A DNA stretch of 7,982 nucleotides from an uncultured Alcaligenaceae bacterium (GCA_937897265.1 CALCPT010000515.1:1-7982), one strand, 5' to 3'. Positions 1-6,128 are shown, counted from the stretch's first letter. Numbers and translations: made by a program. The notes: generated by a model from the letters alone, not told the origin.

Positions 1-370
1 GTAACGCCTCCAGGCCCGAGCTGTTGAGCAAATAGCCTTCAGCCAAAATCGCGGGTACCAGAGCGGTGCTGGGGTGGCCTGATAACGCAACGTCGTCGTA
101 GTCGAGCGCATGGCCAGCCACCGCGGTGATAAACGCCGCTTGAGCCGAGGGGTGCATCGTACCGAGAAAGGGCACCGGAGCTTCAGCGGGCGTTGTGGCG
201 TTGGCAAAAAACTGACGCACGATGTTGACGACCGGTTCGTTGTGGCCGGCCATCATGGTGGCGATCGTATCCATAAAGCCAGTTTTTGCAACGGCGAGTG
301 CGCCTTGTTCATTGTTGCCAAACGTTGGCTTTGCTACAAAGGCGGCGAGGGCTTGGGTTAATCCAGTCAT
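1..370 (-). CDS. MmgE/PrpD family protein, N-terminal part (3' end beyond window)
   Basis: The first 123 codons are visible, starting at the ATG at 370-368. The protein begins MTGLTQALAAF and carries GHALDYDD (residues 86-93) followed by GHPS (98-101). This Asp-rich and His-Pro-Ser pair is typical of the MmgE/PrpD fold, which includes 2-methylcitrate dehydratase and cis-aconitate decarboxylase. Known members dehydrate or decarboxylate small tricarboxylic acids in the cytoplasm, but most paralogues in betaproteobacteria have no assigned substrate. The gene starts 27 bases after the acyl-CoA dehydrogenase stop, so it is the fourth gene of the minus-strand operon. The ribosome binding site is weak (AGAGA about 8 bases upstream), consistent with translation dependent on the preceding gene. 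The family is clear; a PrpD role in the methylcitrate cycle is not supported, because no PrpB or PrpC is seen. The full family length is about 450 residues, so roughly a quarter is present. Confidence 0.85.
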   Translation of the reverse strand, partial: MTGLTQALAAFVAKPTFGNNEQGALAVAKTGFMDTIATMMAGHNEPVVNIVRQFFANATTPAEAPVPFLGTMHPSAQAAFITAVAGHALDYDDVALSGHPSTALVPAILAEGYLLNSSGLEAL

Positions 371-397
371 GTTTGTCTCTTTGTTGTGATTGTTTTT

Positions 398-1582
398 TTA
401 AAACGAACGAGGCATGCCCAACATGTGCTCGCCAATGTACGACAGCACTAAGTTGGTTGAAATGGGCGCGATCTGGAAGAGACGGGTCTCACGCCATTTG
501 CGCTCAACGTCGTACTCTTTGGCGTAGCCAAACCCGCCATGGCACTGAATGCAGGCCTCGGCAGCGTGCCAGGTCGCCTCAGAGGCTAATAATTTGCCCA
601 TGTTCGCATCGTCGCCACAAGGCAAGCCAGCGTCAAAGAGTGCGGCCGCACGACGCAATACCAAGTCAGCTGCATCGGTTTCGGCGTGTGCACGGGCAAT
701 CGGAAACTGTACCGCCTGATTTTGACCAATCGGGCGGTCAAAGACGCGGCGCTCGTTCACATAAGCCACTGAAGTTTTGGTAAACCAGCGCGCATCGCCA
801 ATTGCTTCAGCGGACACCAAAATACGCTCGGCATTCATGCCGTCAAGAATATATTTAAAGCCCTTACCTTCTTCGCCAATCAGACAGTCAGCAGGGATCT
901 TTAAATTATCAAAAAAGACTTCGGTGGCGTGATGATTGATCATCGCCTTCAGAGGGCGAATGTCAAGGCCTTTGCCCAAACCATCGCGAATGTCTAACAA
1001 GAACACTGACAGGCCGTCGCTTTTCTTTTTGCATTGGTCAACGGGGGTGGTGCGTGCCAGCAGCAGCATCAAGTCAGAGTGCAGTGCCCGCGATGTCCAA
1101 ACCTTTTGACCGTTGATCACATAGTGATCGCCCTGACGCTCTGCACGCGTTTTAAGTTTGGTGGTGTCAGTGCCCGTGGTGGGCTCTGTCACGCCAAAGG
1201 CTTGTAAACGCAGTTTGCCGCTTGCGATATCTGGCAGGTATTTTTTCTTTTGTGCCTCGCTGCCATGGCGCATCACTGTACCCATGGTGTACATCTGTGC
1301 GTGGCACGCGCCGGCATTACAGCCCGACTCGTGAATCGTTTCAAGAATCACCATTGCCGCACGCAAAGGCATACCGCTGCCACCGTATTCTTCAGGGATC
1401 AGGGCACCCAAGTAACCCGAGGCGGTAAGCGCTTGTACAAACTCTGTTGGGTAGGCGAGTTTTTCTTCAAGGTCGCGCCAGTATGATCCAGGAAAATCCG
1501 CACAAACGCGTTTAACGCCTTCGCGAATCTCGGGGTAATCCAAGCCGGTGTTGATAGTTAAAGAATGCGTTGCTTGAGTCAT
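398..1582 (-). CDS. acyl-CoA dehydrogenase
   Basis: A full-length 394-residue flavoprotein of the acyl-CoA dehydrogenase family. It would oxidise an acyl-CoA to the trans-2-enoyl-CoA and pass electrons to ETF. The N-terminal helical domain is followed by the FAD/substrate motif QAFGVTEPTTGTDT (127-140) and VWTS (161-164) of the middle beta domain. The C-terminal domain has RPIGQNQAVQFPIA (283-296) and QCHGGFGYAKEY (347-357). The usual catalytic Glu near the C-terminus (in YEGT of medium-chain enzymes) is replaced by Pro373 in QIAPIST. Glu252 in NAERIL sits where isovaleryl-CoA and long-chain dehydrogenases keep their catalytic base, so the enzyme is probably active with that arrangement. The start at 1582 is supported by GGAG eight bases upstream. 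It is the third gene of the operon, separated from the crotonase gene by 109 bases. Substrate unknown; a branched or dicarboxylic acyl-CoA is possible. Confidence 0.93.
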   Translation of the reverse strand: MTQATHSLTINTGLDYPEIREGVKRVCADFPGSYWRDLEEKLAYPTEFVQALTASGYLGALIPEEYGGSGMPLRAAMVILETIHESGCNAGACHAQMYTMGTVMRHGSEAQKKKYLPDIASGKLRLQAFGVTEPTTGTDTTKLKTRAERQGDHYVINGQKVWTSRALHSDLMLLLARTTPVDQCKKKSDGLSVFLLDIRDGLGKGLDIRPLKAMINHHATEVFFDNLKIPADCLIGEEGKGFKYILDGMNAERILVSAEAIGDARWFTKTSVAYVNERRVFDRPIGQNQAVQFPIARAHAETDAADLVLRRAAALFDAGLPCGDDANMGKLLASEATWHAAEACIQCHGGFGYAKEYDVERKWRETRLFQIAPISTNLVLSYIGEHMLGMPRSF

Positions 1583-1636
1583 GTTGCGTGCTCCGTATCA
1601 AAATTATTATTTGCTTGACTGTACCGTTATATTGAT

Positions 1637-1682
1637 GCCGCGCGGTAGGGCGCGCTCAGGCGCCGCCCGCGCAGCGCCGCGT
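1637..1682. repeat. GC-rich palindromic element between two operon genes
   Basis: This 46-base stretch is almost entirely G and C, while its flanks are AT-rich. It contains the 8-base palindrome CCGCGCGG (1638-1645) and an imperfect hairpin at 1648-1668, with arms GGGCGCGC and GCGCCGCCC (one bulged C) around a short TCAG-containing loop. No T-run follows it on the minus strand, so it is not a standard intrinsic terminator. It could be a REP-like intergenic element or an mRNA-stability hairpin that sets relative expression of the genes on either side. Whether it is repeated elsewhere in the genome cannot be told from this window. Confidence 0.4.
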
Positions 1683-1691
1683 TTCATTCGC

Positions 1692-2492
1692 TTAGCATCC
1701 CTTGAAATTTGCTTTGCGTTTTTCATTAAAGGCTGCGATGCCTTCCATTCGATCTTCAGTGCCGATCAAATGGTTATAGGCCTCAATCTCAAATCTGAAG
1801 GCGGTGCGCAATTCCATTTGGCCGCCGTAGCGAACTGATTTTTTGATTTGACGAACCGACAGCGGTGCGTTGCTGGCTATGGCTTCGGCGGTTTCTAGCG
1901 CGCGAGGCAGCACGTCGGCTGGTTCTAAAACGGCGTTGACCAAGCCATATTCGTTTGCCTGCTGTGCGTTAAATGGCTTGCCGGTCATCAAAATTTCTTT
2001 CGCGCGGCGTTCGCCAATTGCGCGTGGCAGATTTTGCGTACCGCCCGCACCGGGCATGATGCCTAAGGTGACTTCGGTTAACGCAAAACGCGCAGCGTTG
2101 CTTGCATAGATAAAGTCGCACGACAAGGCCATCTCAAGACCGCCGGCGTAGGCGTGTCCGTTGACGGCTGCAATCACCGGCACAGGCAAGTCGACCAACG
2201 TCCAGTACATGCGCTCAAACAATTCGTGTTGCAGTGTCCATTGTTTTTTTGTCATGCCATTGCGCTCTTTCAGATCGCCACCGGCACAAAATATTTTTTC
2301 GCCAGCACCGGTCAGCACCACGCAGCGAATATCGCCCGCATCAGCCGTTAGGCGGTTCCAGAGGTCAAGCATGTCGTGACCCATTTGGGTGTTAACGGCA
2401 TTGCCGACTTGTGGGCGATTGATCGTGACTTTCAAGACATGCGCGCCAATGACTTCGGTGGCGATTGTCTCGTAGCTTGGTAAGGCGGTCAT
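1692..2492 (-). CDS. enoyl-CoA hydratase/isomerase (crotonase) family protein
   Basis: A complete 266-residue crotonase-fold protein, the usual length for the family. It would add water to a 2-enoyl-CoA, the step after the acyl-CoA dehydrogenase in the same operon. FCAGGDL (68-74) and the HAYAGGLEMALSCD region (113-126) form the oxyanion hole. Both catalytic acids of classical hydratases appear to be kept: Glu120 in GGLEMA and Glu140 in ALTEVTLG, followed by the PGAGGTQNL motif (147-155). That favours hydratase over a hydrolase or decarboxylase member, though isomerase activity is not excluded. The start at 2492 has AAGGA at good distance (7-8 bases), and its ATG overlaps the TGA of the upstream CoA-transferase as ATGA, pointing to translational coupling. 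The physiological substrate is unknown. Confidence 0.92.
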   Translation of the reverse strand: MTALPSYETIATEVIGAHVLKVTINRPQVGNAVNTQMGHDMLDLWNRLTADAGDIRCVVLTGAGEKIFCAGGDLKERNGMTKKQWTLQHELFERMYWTLVDLPVPVIAAVNGHAYAGGLEMALSCDFIYASNAARFALTEVTLGIMPGAGGTQNLPRAIGERRAKEILMTGKPFNAQQANEYGLVNAVLEPADVLPRALETAEAIASNAPLSVRQIKKSVRYGGQMELRTAFRFEIEAYNHLIGTEDRMEGIAAFNEKRKANFKGC

Positions 2493-3655
2493 GGGGTTTT
2501 CCTTTTTAATAATATTTCGGTATGTTCACCAAGTTTTGGTGGTGGTGCAAGTGGTTTAGGCCGCACGCCATCGAAGCTAATGGGCAAGCCAAGAAACCGC
2601 ATGCCGGTGCCAGGGACGTCTTGCACCAAGCCAAGCGCTTCAGTTTGCGGGTGGGCTAGCATCTGAGCTAAGTCATTGACCGGAGCGCAGGGTACGCCTG
2701 CGGCCTCAAGTAGAGCCGTCCAATGCGCAGTCGTTTGAGTAGCAACAATCGCTTCGATCATTCCGTAGAGTTCAGTCTGGTTATCGACTCTTTTGGGGTT
2801 GTCGACAAAGCGAGGGTCTTCAAGCCACTCGGGGCGTCCCAAGACTTTTGCTAGCGATTTAAAAAGGCTGTCGCTGCCTGCTGCGATCACGATTTCACCA
2901 TCGCTAGTGAGGTAACCCTTGTAGGGCACGATGCCCGGTGCACCAGAGCCTTGCTTGCCGGCTAATTGGCCGGAAGCCAAGTATTGCGATGCCAGTAAGG
3001 AGACCCAGCTTGTAGCGGTTTCAAAGAGAGAGACATCAATGATGCGACCGACTCCCGATACTTGACGCTCATACAGCGCTGTCAGAATGCCGATGATGCC
3101 CCACATGCCAGTGCCCATGTCGACAATCGAGGCGCCTACGCGCACCGCTGGGCGCCCGGGCTCGCCAGTTGTGCTCATGATGCCGCCAAACGCTTGCATG
3201 AGCGGGTCGTACCCTGGACGAGTTTTGAGTGGACCTTCGCGACCAAAGGCTCCTAGACTGCAATAAATTAGACGTGGCTGGCGGGCCAGCAAACTCTTGC
3301 CGTCTAGCCCCAGCTGTTCGACGTGGCCAGGTCGCAGGTTTTGGATGACGATATCCGCCTCGTTGTAAATAAAGTCTTTGAGTGCGGCGATTTGTTCGGG
3401 GTCGCGTAATTCGCAGACCACAGATTGCTTGTTGCGGTTCAACGACTGGAAAAAAGCCGAGGCGCCTTCCCAGAAAGGGGGGCCCCAACGACGCGCATCA
3501 TCGCCGTCGGCTTTTTCGATCTTGATCACACGAGCCCCAAGTTCACTGAGGATTTGTCCGGCAAAGGGGGCTGCGACGCTATGGCCAAGCTCGATAACGG
3601 TAAGTCCGGCAAAAGGGCCGACCGGTGGAGGGGAGGATTGCGTTGTCTCTGTCAT
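2489..3655 (-). CDS. CaiB/BaiF family (family III) CoA-transferase
   Basis: A 388-residue family III CoA-transferase that moves CoA from a donor acyl-CoA to a free carboxylate through an enzyme-bound aspartyl anhydride. The N-terminus PFAGLTVIELGHSVAAPFAGQ and the following ARVIKIEK are hallmark sequences. KTRPGYDPLMQAFGGIMSTTG leads to VDMGTG, whose Asp (residue 179 from the chosen start) matches the catalytic Asp of formyl-CoA transferase. The C-terminal GVPCAPVND is also typical. The frame stays open upstream to a TTG at 3727, but that start lies at the foot of a strong hairpin and would add an uncharacteristic 24-residue tail. The ATG at 3655 is therefore preferred, although no clear Shine-Dalgarno precedes it. 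It is the first gene of the catabolic operon and probably supplies the CoA ester used by the next two enzymes. Donor and acceptor are not identifiable. Confidence 0.92.
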   Translation of the reverse strand: MTETTQSSPPPVGPFAGLTVIELGHSVAAPFAGQILSELGARVIKIEKADGDDARRWGPPFWEGASAFFQSLNRNKQSVVCELRDPEQIAALKDFIYNEADIVIQNLRPGHVEQLGLDGKSLLARQPRLIYCSLGAFGREGPLKTRPGYDPLMQAFGGIMSTTGEPGRPAVRVGASIVDMGTGMWGIIGILTALYERQVSGVGRIIDVSLFETATSWVSLLASQYLASGQLAGKQGSGAPGIVPYKGYLTSDGEIVIAAGSDSLFKSLAKVLGRPEWLEDPRFVDNPKRVDNQTELYGMIEAIVATQTTAHWTALLEAAGVPCAPVNDLAQMLAHPQTEALGLVQDVPGTGMRFLGLPISFDGVRPKPLAPPPKLGEHTEILLKRKTP

Positions 3656-3729
3656 TGTTGTCGTGTAGCAAGTGGGTATCAGATTGACCCAAACCGTGGG
3701 GCGACCAACGGGTTTCAGGTCGAACAAAA

Positions 3730-3757
3730 GCTCAGGCTCTCAAAAGAGAGCCTGAGC
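3730..3757 (-). terminator. Intrinsic terminator of the terC unit
   Basis: A perfect 12-base-pair inverted repeat (arms GCTCAGGCTCTC and GAGAGCCTGAGC) encloses a 4-base loop. Read on the minus strand it is followed immediately by TTTTGTTC. It lies 75 bases beyond the stop of the small gene at 3833-4276 and about 75 bases before the CoA-transferase ATG, so it most likely ends the terC transcript. The T-run is short, so termination may be partial. It could also act as an attenuator for read-through into the CoA-transferase operon. Confidence 0.65.
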
Positions 3758-3780
3758 CTGTCAATCATATATGGAAATTC

Positions 3781-3814
3781 GAATCCTTACCTTCGCGAGC
3801 GCGAAGGGGGATTC
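3781..3814 (-). other. Second hairpin downstream of the terC unit
   Basis: GAATCC at 3781-3786 pairs with GGATTC at 3809-3814. CCTTCGC pairs with GCGAAGG in the middle around a GAGC loop, and the two helices are separated by an asymmetric internal loop. It sits 18 bases beyond the stop codon at 3833. On the minus strand no T-run follows it directly, so alone it is a poor terminator. It may protect the 3' end of the message or work in tandem with the hairpin at 3730-3757. Confidence 0.4.
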
Positions 3815-3832
3815 GGGAGGACTAAAAAAAAG

Positions 3833-4276
3833 TTAATCAGCTGCGAGAGCCAAAATCGCGGTGGTGGCAGCGACTCCCATTGCTCTTGTGGCCATATCAG
3901 GCTGCGCTTGTTGCCCTTCGACCAGAGGTTCTGGGGTGTGTGCCAGTTTAGGTCTGCGGGCATCAAGCACTCGAGCCCCGAGAAATTCACCTTGAAGTTG
4001 TTTCGTGACATTGATCAAGGGACCAAAGGCGACACGATTCACGAACTGATGGCCTTCAGGTATGAAAGACTTGGAAATTTCGGTGCACGTGTTGTCGGCC
4101 CACTGTGTTTGCCATTTTTTACGCGCACCGCCCGAGATCCACTTTGAAATATGGCGGTTTAGCTTGGGTGGGCAGCCAACTAGCACGCACTTTGTTGGCT
4201 GGCGCGAATTGATCATTGTCGCCAGCTGATTGCGAGCATATTCAGAATCATTGATGTAGACGATAAGGGTTTCCAT
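3833..4276 (-). CDS. Uncharacterised protein co-transcribed with terC
   Basis: A 147-residue protein that I do not recognise as a characterised family. It starts METLIVYINDSEYARNQL, resembling the first strand and helix of universal-stress-protein-like folds. KCVLVGCPPKLNRHISKWIS follows at 29-48, and a basic/aromatic patch ARKKWQTQW at 51-59. The middle contains GPLINVTKQL (85-94) and ARVLDARRPK (101-110). The C-terminus has a small-residue hydrophobic stretch (133-146) that could be a weak membrane or amphipathic segment. No enzyme motif is evident, and Cys30, Cys35 and Cys64 are the only cysteines. The start is very well supported: AGGAGG lies seven bases upstream and overlaps the terC stop region, leaving only 11 bases between the genes. 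The gene is thus tightly coupled to terC and under the same riboswitch. A role in manganese homeostasis or in support of TerC is inference. Confidence 0.85.
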   Translation of the reverse strand: METLIVYINDSEYARNQLATMINSRQPTKCVLVGCPPKLNRHISKWISGGARKKWQTQWADNTCTEISKSFIPEGHQFVNRVAFGPLINVTKQLQGEFLGARVLDARRPKLAHTPEPLVEGQQAQPDMATRAMGVAATTAILALAAD

Positions 4277-4287
4277 GTGACAGCCTC

Positions 4288-5016
4288 CTAAGATTTGTGG
4301 TTAACAAGTTTTGTTGAAGAGAGGGGGTTGTTGTTAATGCTTGTTTTACGCGCTGCATACTTGCTCGTGATAAATACGAGTGCGATGGCGACGATATAAG
4401 TGGTCCAGCGCGCGATCTCGTTGATGCGTGCAGCGCCGTCAAAGATCGGGTCGAGTAGTTTCTCGTCGGTGATCATTTTGGCTGCTGTAAAGGCCAGAAC
4501 CGCAGCGCCGATGGTGATGATGACCGGCCAACGCTCAACCATTTTTAGTACGAGCGTGCTGCCAAATACAACGATTGGAACGCTGATGAGCAAACCGATC
4601 ACAACAAGATCAAACGAGCCCTGTGCGGCGCCTGCGACACCAAGAACGTTGTCAATCCCCATGAGGGCATCGGCCACGATGATGGTTTTCATCGCACCCC
4701 AAAACGAGGTGACGCGAATGTCGTGCTCTTTGTCTTCTCCGGTATCGAGAATCAATTTGCAGGCAATCCAAAGAAGCCCGAGACCACCAAGAAGCATGAG
4801 GCCAGGGATTTTGAGCAGCCAGACAACCACAACCGTTAGAGCAGAGCGCACGGCTATGGCGCCAACGGTACCAAACCAGATGGCTTTCTTTTGCAAAGCA
4901 GGGGGAAGTTTACGAGCAGCTAGCGCAATCACAATTGCGTTGTCGCCCGCGAGTACAAGGTCAATCAGAATAATGGCGAGCAGAGCCGACCACCACGTGG
5001 AGGAAAAGAGTTCCAT
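4288..5016 (-). CDS. TerC/YjbE family integral membrane protein (probable Mn2+ exporter)
   Basis: A 242-residue inner-membrane protein with about seven hydrophobic segments. It carries the two signature repeats of the TerC superfamily: DLVLAGDNAIVIALAA (19-34) and ADALMGIDNVLGVAGAA (115-131). The acidic/Asn pairs (Asp25-Asn26 and Asp122-Asn123) lie in membrane segments and are thought to handle the metal. Length and spacing fit the short YjbE/YkoY type rather than the longer Alx type, which has extra helices. Members often follow the yybP-ykoY manganese riboswitch, and one is present directly upstream here, so manganese efflux is the likely role; tellurite resistance is a historical label. 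The start at 5016 has AAGG eight bases upstream. The C-terminal 20 residues are polar and probably cytoplasmic or disordered. Confidence 0.93.
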   Translation of the reverse strand: MELFSSTWWSALLAIILIDLVLAGDNAIVIALAARKLPPALQKKAIWFGTVGAIAVRSALTVVVVWLLKIPGLMLLGGLGLLWIACKLILDTGEDKEHDIRVTSFWGAMKTIIVADALMGIDNVLGVAGAAQGSFDLVVIGLLISVPIVVFGSTLVLKMVERWPVIITIGAAVLAFTAAKMITDEKLLDPIFDGAARINEIARWTTYIVAIALVFITSKYAARKTSINNNPLSSTKLVNHKS

Positions 5017-5020
5017 TGTT

Positions 5021-5029
5021 CAAGCCTTA
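5021..5029 (-). promoter_or_regulatory. Ribosome binding site of terC, possible riboswitch target
   Basis: On the minus strand TTAAGGCTTG precedes the terC ATG, with AAGG eight bases before it. The GGCTTG at 5026-5021 is exactly complementary to CAAGCC at 5153-5148, inside the 3' half of the riboswitch, and is identical to part of the P3 strand at 5182-5177. This could let the riboswitch mask or release the site, but the pairing is only inferred. Confidence 0.4.
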
Positions 5030-5130
5030 AAAAGACAATCAATCAAAACCTAAACAAGAAATGAAATGCCAATTCAAACGTTGAAAAATCAACATAACGC
5101 CATTGACAACACATGCCCTGTTAGGCCACT

Positions 5131-5276
5131 GATCGAAGGTCTTGCTCGGCTTGTTGTGGTTCAGTTATATGCCCGACAAGCCGGAAGCTTTCGCTTCGTA
5201 ATGACGACTTGACGTGCCCTTTGTGAGATCAAATTCGAACCGGATCACAAAGAACTGGAGCTACTCCCCATCGAAG
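5131..5276 (-). ncRNA. yybP-ykoY manganese riboswitch
   Basis: The minus strand carries the conserved core of the yybP-ykoY class. The L1 sequence GGGGAGTAGC is at 5269-5260, the L3 sequence CGTCATTACG at 5206-5197, and the 3' core AGCAAGACC at 5146-5138. Helices fit the known fold. P1 is TCGATGG (5274-5268) with CCTTCGA (5139-5133), containing one U-U mismatch. GCTC after GUA pairs with GAGC before AAGACC. P2 is an 8-bp stem, CTTTGTGA (5252-5245) with TCACAAAG (5226-5219). P3 is CAAGTCG (5211-5205) with CGGCTTG (5183-5177), extended by GAAGC-GAAA-GCTTC (5197-5184). A short P4, TCGG with CCGA, closes the 3' arm. Known members bind Mn2+ and switch on efflux genes. Here it sits in the leader of a TerC-family gene, about 115 bases before its start, as expected. 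Confidence 0.93.
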
Positions 5277-5280
5277 TTTC

Positions 5281-5286
5281 AATATA
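5281..5286 (-). promoter_or_regulatory. Putative -10 box of the riboswitch-terC transcript
   Basis: TATATT on the minus strand lies just upstream of the riboswitch. A start about seven bases downstream would begin the RNA at the foot of P1, which is where an aptamer transcript should begin. The -35 is poor: CGTACA at 17-base spacing, separated by a T8-containing spacer. No other good match was seen. Confidence 0.4.
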
Positions 5287-5438
5287 CCTAAAAAAAAGAG
5301 AAATGTACGAATTATTTTCAAATAGGTAGCCGTTTTGAGCGAAACCTAGGGAAATCCTGATCCCTGAACAGGAAGTTTGAATCGATTCGAACCCTCTAAG
5401 TGCGCAGACTGCTGCCGAGCGCCTGATTTGACTGCGCT
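5287..5438. other. Non-coding stretch with no assigned function
   Basis: Together with the riboswitch region this makes a gene-free interval of 422 bases. In this part I see a T8 tract on the minus strand (5290-5297), the 10-base palindrome GAATCGATTC (5379-5388), and weak short hairpins without T-runs. No credible small gene or convincing terminator for the hydrolase gene ending at 5439 was found. Confidence 0.4.
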
Positions 5439-6128
5439 TCAACGCAAAATCAGTTCGATCGTCGGTGGCTCATCCCAAATCCAGCCGCCGTTGCGTCTGA
5501 AGATCTCTGGAAAGTGTCCCGGCACAATCACGTCCGTCCCTTCGCAGATTTCGGCAATCGAGCGCTTTGACTCCTCTGGTGAGGCAAAACACATGTCGCT
5601 CATCTGGGCTAATACCTCTTTGGGATATTTGACTGCATCTCCCGCTAAGACGACCCGGCGACCGTCCGCCTGTGTAAACCGTAAAGCTTGGGATCCAGTT
5701 GTGTGGCCAGGGACTTCAAAGTGTTCAACGCCTGCAACGAGTTCACCGCGCTTGGGTAGCACCCTGACATCAAACTCGGCCAGCAATTCATGAATCTTCC
5801 AGGGCACGAATAGGTCATCGGGGTGCGGGTTGTGAGCATAGGCGAGTTCGGTTTCGCTGACGCAAACTTTGACCCCTTTGAATAAGTCCAGATTCTGACA
5901 ATGGTCAAAATGCAAATGCGACAGAAAGACTAGGTCGATATCCGTGGGGGCCAGGCCGCGCTCTTTGAGGCCCGCCAGTAGGGCTTTGCGTACGCAGTAA
6001 TGACCGGTATCGAACAAGATGCGAGTGCCATCTGCGGCGGTGAGTAGCGCCACGTTGCAGAGCCCAAAAAAGCCTCCTTTAAAGCTCAGACTGTTTCCTT
6101 TCAGCAGTAACTCGTAGCGTGCGTTCAA
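5439..6128 (-). CDS. Metallo-beta-lactamase-fold metal-dependent hydrolase
   Basis: A probably cytoplasmic MBL-fold hydrolase with the complete two-metal ligand set. Numbered from an alternative ATG at 6176, these are HLHFDH (His87, His89, Asp91, His92), His158 in PGHTTGS, Asp180 in LAGDAV and His221 in VPGHFP. ILFDTGH lies at 53-59. The overall plan resembles lactonase-like and other small-ester or lactone hydrolases (AHL-lactonase type), but substrate cannot be assigned. The ATG at 6176 would add a basic 16-residue leader (MGRCRPKNLKIRWRAR), unlike the family, and has a poor ribosome site. A TTG at 6128 has GGAGAG five bases upstream and gives MNARYELLLKGNSLSFKGG, a natural N-terminus of 229 residues, so it is preferred. 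The gene is divergent from the TRAP genes and separated from them by 186 bases, and may share regulation with them. Confidence 0.88.
   Translation of the reverse strand: MNARYELLLKGNSLSFKGGFFGLCNVALLTAADGTRILFDTGHYCVRKALLAGLKERGLAPTDIDLVFLSHLHFDHCQNLDLFKGVKVCVSETELAYAHNPHPDDLFVPWKIHELLAEFDVRVLPKRGELVAGVEHFEVPGHTTGSQALRFTQADGRRVVLAGDAVKYPKEVLAQMSDMCFASPEESKRSIAEICEGTDVIVPGHFPEIFRRNGGWIWDEPPTIELILR

Noticed and set aside
1615..1636. Plus-strand promoter-like TTGACT and TATATT between two minus-strand genes
   Set aside because: The spacing is only about 7 bases and there is no plus-strand gene to drive.
3736..3764. TTGACA (minus, 3764-3759) as a -35 box for the CoA-transferase operon
   Set aside because: The hexamer 17 bases downstream is GAGAGC, and the spacer is the arm of the terminator hairpin, so no -10 box fits.
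3824..3831. T8 tract just after the small gene's stop codon as a terminator
   Set aside because: The preceding coding sequence shows no stem-loop abutting the T-run; the hairpin at 3730-3757 is the better candidate.
3425..4147. Long plus-strand open frame (240 codons) across the CoA-transferase start and the region before the small gene
   Set aside because: It runs antisense to two better supported genes and through two hairpins, gives low-complexity sequence with no recognisable domain, and has no credible ribosome site.
4400..5053. Plus-strand open frame (217 codons) opposite terC
   Set aside because: It is the antisense shadow of a membrane-protein gene; the translation is Ser/Thr/Arg/Pro-rich with no domain, while the minus-strand product is a clear TerC protein.
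5290..5297. T8 tract on the minus strand as the tail of a terminator for the hydrolase gene
   Set aside because: No stable hairpin lies directly upstream of it; the tract is more likely part of the promoter spacer of the riboswitch transcript.
5379..5400. tRNA T-arm-like sequence GGTTCGAATC on the minus strand
   Set aside because: The flanks cannot form a 5-bp T stem, and no acceptor, D or anticodon arms are found at the right distances.
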